Source: Xiphophorus maculatus (Eukaryota > Chordata > Actinopteri > Cyprinodontiformes > Poeciliidae). Taken from it: a DNA stretch of 64,000 nucleotides. Below the pieces are notes generated by a model, which did not search any database, was not told the origin of the DNA, and was given only the letters and a program-made list of their open reading frames with translations. The first letter of the stretch is position 1. Every line of letters begins with the position of its first letter. Location of the stretch: positions 6,126,501-6,190,500 of the forward strand of contig NC_036447.1 in assembly GCF_002775205.1 (NCBI RefSeq). The letters are read 5' to 3'. Shown here piece after piece: positions 62,167 through 64,000 of the stretch. Position numbers and translations under genes: made by a program.

Positions 62167-63834
62167 TTAGTCCAGGCGTTGGATGAGCTTCTCCTCCATC
62201 ATACAGTAGAGGGCGATGTGGGACAAATCTGAGATGAAAGCGTCGCAGGCACGTCTGCTGATTCCCTTACAGCCTCGGAGGTCCAGCAGAGTCAGAGAGG
62301 AGAAACGCTTCAGGTAGGGCAGGCAGCCGTCCGTCAGCTGGTTGCAACCTTACAAACACAAACAAGTCAGGATTTAAATGAAGAGATGAGATGAGCAAGT
62401 GCTGGCAATCAATTAAAACAGTTAATCGCCATTAATCACTAGGCCTTATTTTGTAAGCTTGAAATATAAATATAGTTGTATATTTATATTAATTTTTCCT
62501 GTTGCACTCCAATTAAAATGGAAGAAATTATCTGATTTATTTGGTATTCTAACTTCTGAACAACAACAAAGTGAAACTTACTCCACCAGCAAACTTGCTC
62601 GGGGGACAACTGACAGATTTTATTTTCTAGTTCTTGGCTGCTCTACTCCTTTCTGATTCTGCCCTGGGCAACCGCCCATATCAAAAACATTTGTACATTT
62701 TCAAAAAAATGTTTTATTGTCTCAAACCAAACTCGGTTTTCCAGGTTTTTATATTCAGGGAGATTTAAAGTCAGGGGCTTCTTCAAACTCGCTGCAATAC
62801 AGACTGCTACAGCAGATCTTTCCTGCCAACAGCATCACCATCTACAATAACTGAAGAATTTGAATTAATATTGGTTACAACAACATTTAATTTCCCTTTA
62901 GTACCAAAAACAGTATTTTTGAATTCAAATTTTGTTTCAAACGTTAATTTCAAAATTTCCCACTCCATTCTTTTCCTATGGAACTTGACAATCTTCTGCC
63001 GGAGAAAGGTTATAAGTCAAAATAGTAGTTTGATTAATCTGCATTATGCAACAACATATTAAAATTGTCAAATTAAGTCAATCAAGTTTGCTTGAACAGC
63101 ATATTTCAGTAAGACACGTCAAGTGCTTCACATCATTAAAAACACAAAAGTACAAGGTTATAAAAGTCACAAAAGTCAACAACGGAGAAAACCAGTAAAC
63201 TTTTTTCATTTTAAGTGCCATCATCAAATATGTTTGTCAATGTTTCATTGATTATGAATCAAAATCAGCTCTGAACAACTGGGTTTTTAGTCTAGATTTA
63301 AAGGAACTCAGTCTTTCGGCTGCTTTGTAGTTTTCTGGACGTTTGTTCCAGATTTGAACAAACATACAAGCATAGAAGCTGAATGCTGCGGCTCCACATT
63401 TAGTTCTGGTTCTGGGGATGCAGAGCAGAACCAGAAGACTTGAGAGGTCTGGAAGATTGATACAACAGCAGCAGATCTTTAATGCTGTTAAGCCATTCAG
63501 TGATTTATAAACTCTCTTCCTGGTTTTAGTGAAAACATTAGTGCATGTGTTTACGTTGACAGTTAAAATCCTAAATTACTGGCAGTTTTCAGATTGTGAT
63601 CATTTAAACACCCACCAGAGAGCGTGATCTCGCTGAGATTGTTGCGGGTGTGAGTCCCAGCAGCTGCCAGCAGGGTGATGCAAGAGTCTGTTATGTCCTT
63701 GCAGTGGGCCAGGTCCAGTGCCTCCAGCTGGGGCATGTGGCGCTGCAGCAGCCTCAGTGTCGACTCGCTCACATCCAGACCGGACAGACGCAGCGTCACC
63801 ATGTTCCTGAGTCTGCTGCGGGACGACTCCAAGT
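62167..63834 (-). CDS. KDM2/FBXL19-family LRR protein, C-terminal exons (partial)
   Basis: Two exons on the minus strand: 63616-63834 (phases 2 in, 1 out) and 62167-62348, ending in TAA. They encode leucine-rich repeats of an F-box/LRR protein: LRNMVTLRLSGLDVSESTLR, RHMPQLEALDLAHCKDITD, SLCNQL-type CNQLTDGCLPYLKRF, LLDLRGCKGISRRACDAF, and a C-terminus ISDLSHIALYCMMEEKLIQR LD. The RGCK-ISRRACDAFISDLS segment and LYC..EEKLIQ end resemble KDM2B (FBXL10) most, then KDM2A and FBXL19. These are CxxC/PHD/F-box chromatin proteins that recognise CpG islands. The defining JmjC, CxxC, PHD and F-box parts lie beyond the right edge, so the paralogue is open. Convergent with spcs3. Confidence 0.8.
63100..63550 (-). 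mobile_element. LINE (non-LTR) 3' fragment
   Basis: On the minus strand a frame reads GAAAFSFYACMFVQIWNKRP then ENYKAAERLSSFKSRLKTQL, the terminal region found after reverse transcriptase in L2-like fish LINEs. It is followed by a tail with AAGCACTTGA. Truncated; lies in the KDM2-like intron. Confidence 0.55.
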
Positions 63835-64000
63835 CTGCGCAGGCGGATCAAGATGACAAGTGACTCTTAGAGCGATGATTATTGATCATTTGTAGTTTGT
63901 TTTTTTTTTCTTTTTGTAAAAAACGTTTTCCAAATTTAGGCTTTTAATCAGACATTAGATTGCATTTTATTACAAAACTGCACAGTATGAGCATCAAGCA

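Overview
The window is vertebrate nuclear DNA, almost certainly from a teleost fish. It has long AT-rich introns, GT-AG splice sites, single-copy vertebrate genes, and a heavy load of short fish-type DNA transposon remnants (hAT, TTAA-flanked MITEs, Tc1-like). No bacterial-style genes occur. Genes were read by joining exons whose splice sites and phases agree with the known protein families. Species cannot be named from the sequence; a percomorph teleost is a reasonable guess.

Layout: (1) 1-11073, + strand: the 3' end of an AMPA receptor subunit gene, gria2. It holds the TM4 exon and two alternative C-terminal exons, a short PDZ-ligand tail and a long tail. (2) 11074-16840: gene-poor flank with MITEs and two unexplained coding-like islands. 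(3) 17353-23049, - strand: complete saraf (7 exons, 337 aa), a regulator of store-operated calcium entry. (4) 25322-47163, - strand: complete galnt7 (644 aa), a Golgi mucin-type O-glycosyltransferase, with a tandemly duplicated catalytic-domain exon (7a and 7b, 183 nt each). (5) 50720-56328, - strand: asb5-like ankyrin/SOCS-box gene (7 exons, 295 aa). (6) 57654-61309, + strand: complete spcs3 (180 aa, signal peptidase subunit), divergent from asb5 and containing a textbook U12-type AT-AC intron. (7) 62167-63834, - strand: the last two exons of a KDM2/FBXL19-family LRR protein, convergent with spcs3 and running off the right edge.

The genes are functionally unrelated housekeeping and neuronal genes; their order is synteny rather than a pathway, although galnt7, spcs3 and saraf all act in the ER/Golgi. 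The strongest points for follow-up are the duplicated, probably alternative galnt7 exon; the expanded gria2 short tail that has lost the mammalian NSF/AP2-type sequence; the AT-AC intron; a 32-bp near-perfect hairpin inside an hAT element; a 32-bp tandem repeat with CCAAT boxes; and the many RFX X-box-like motifs carried by several transposon families.
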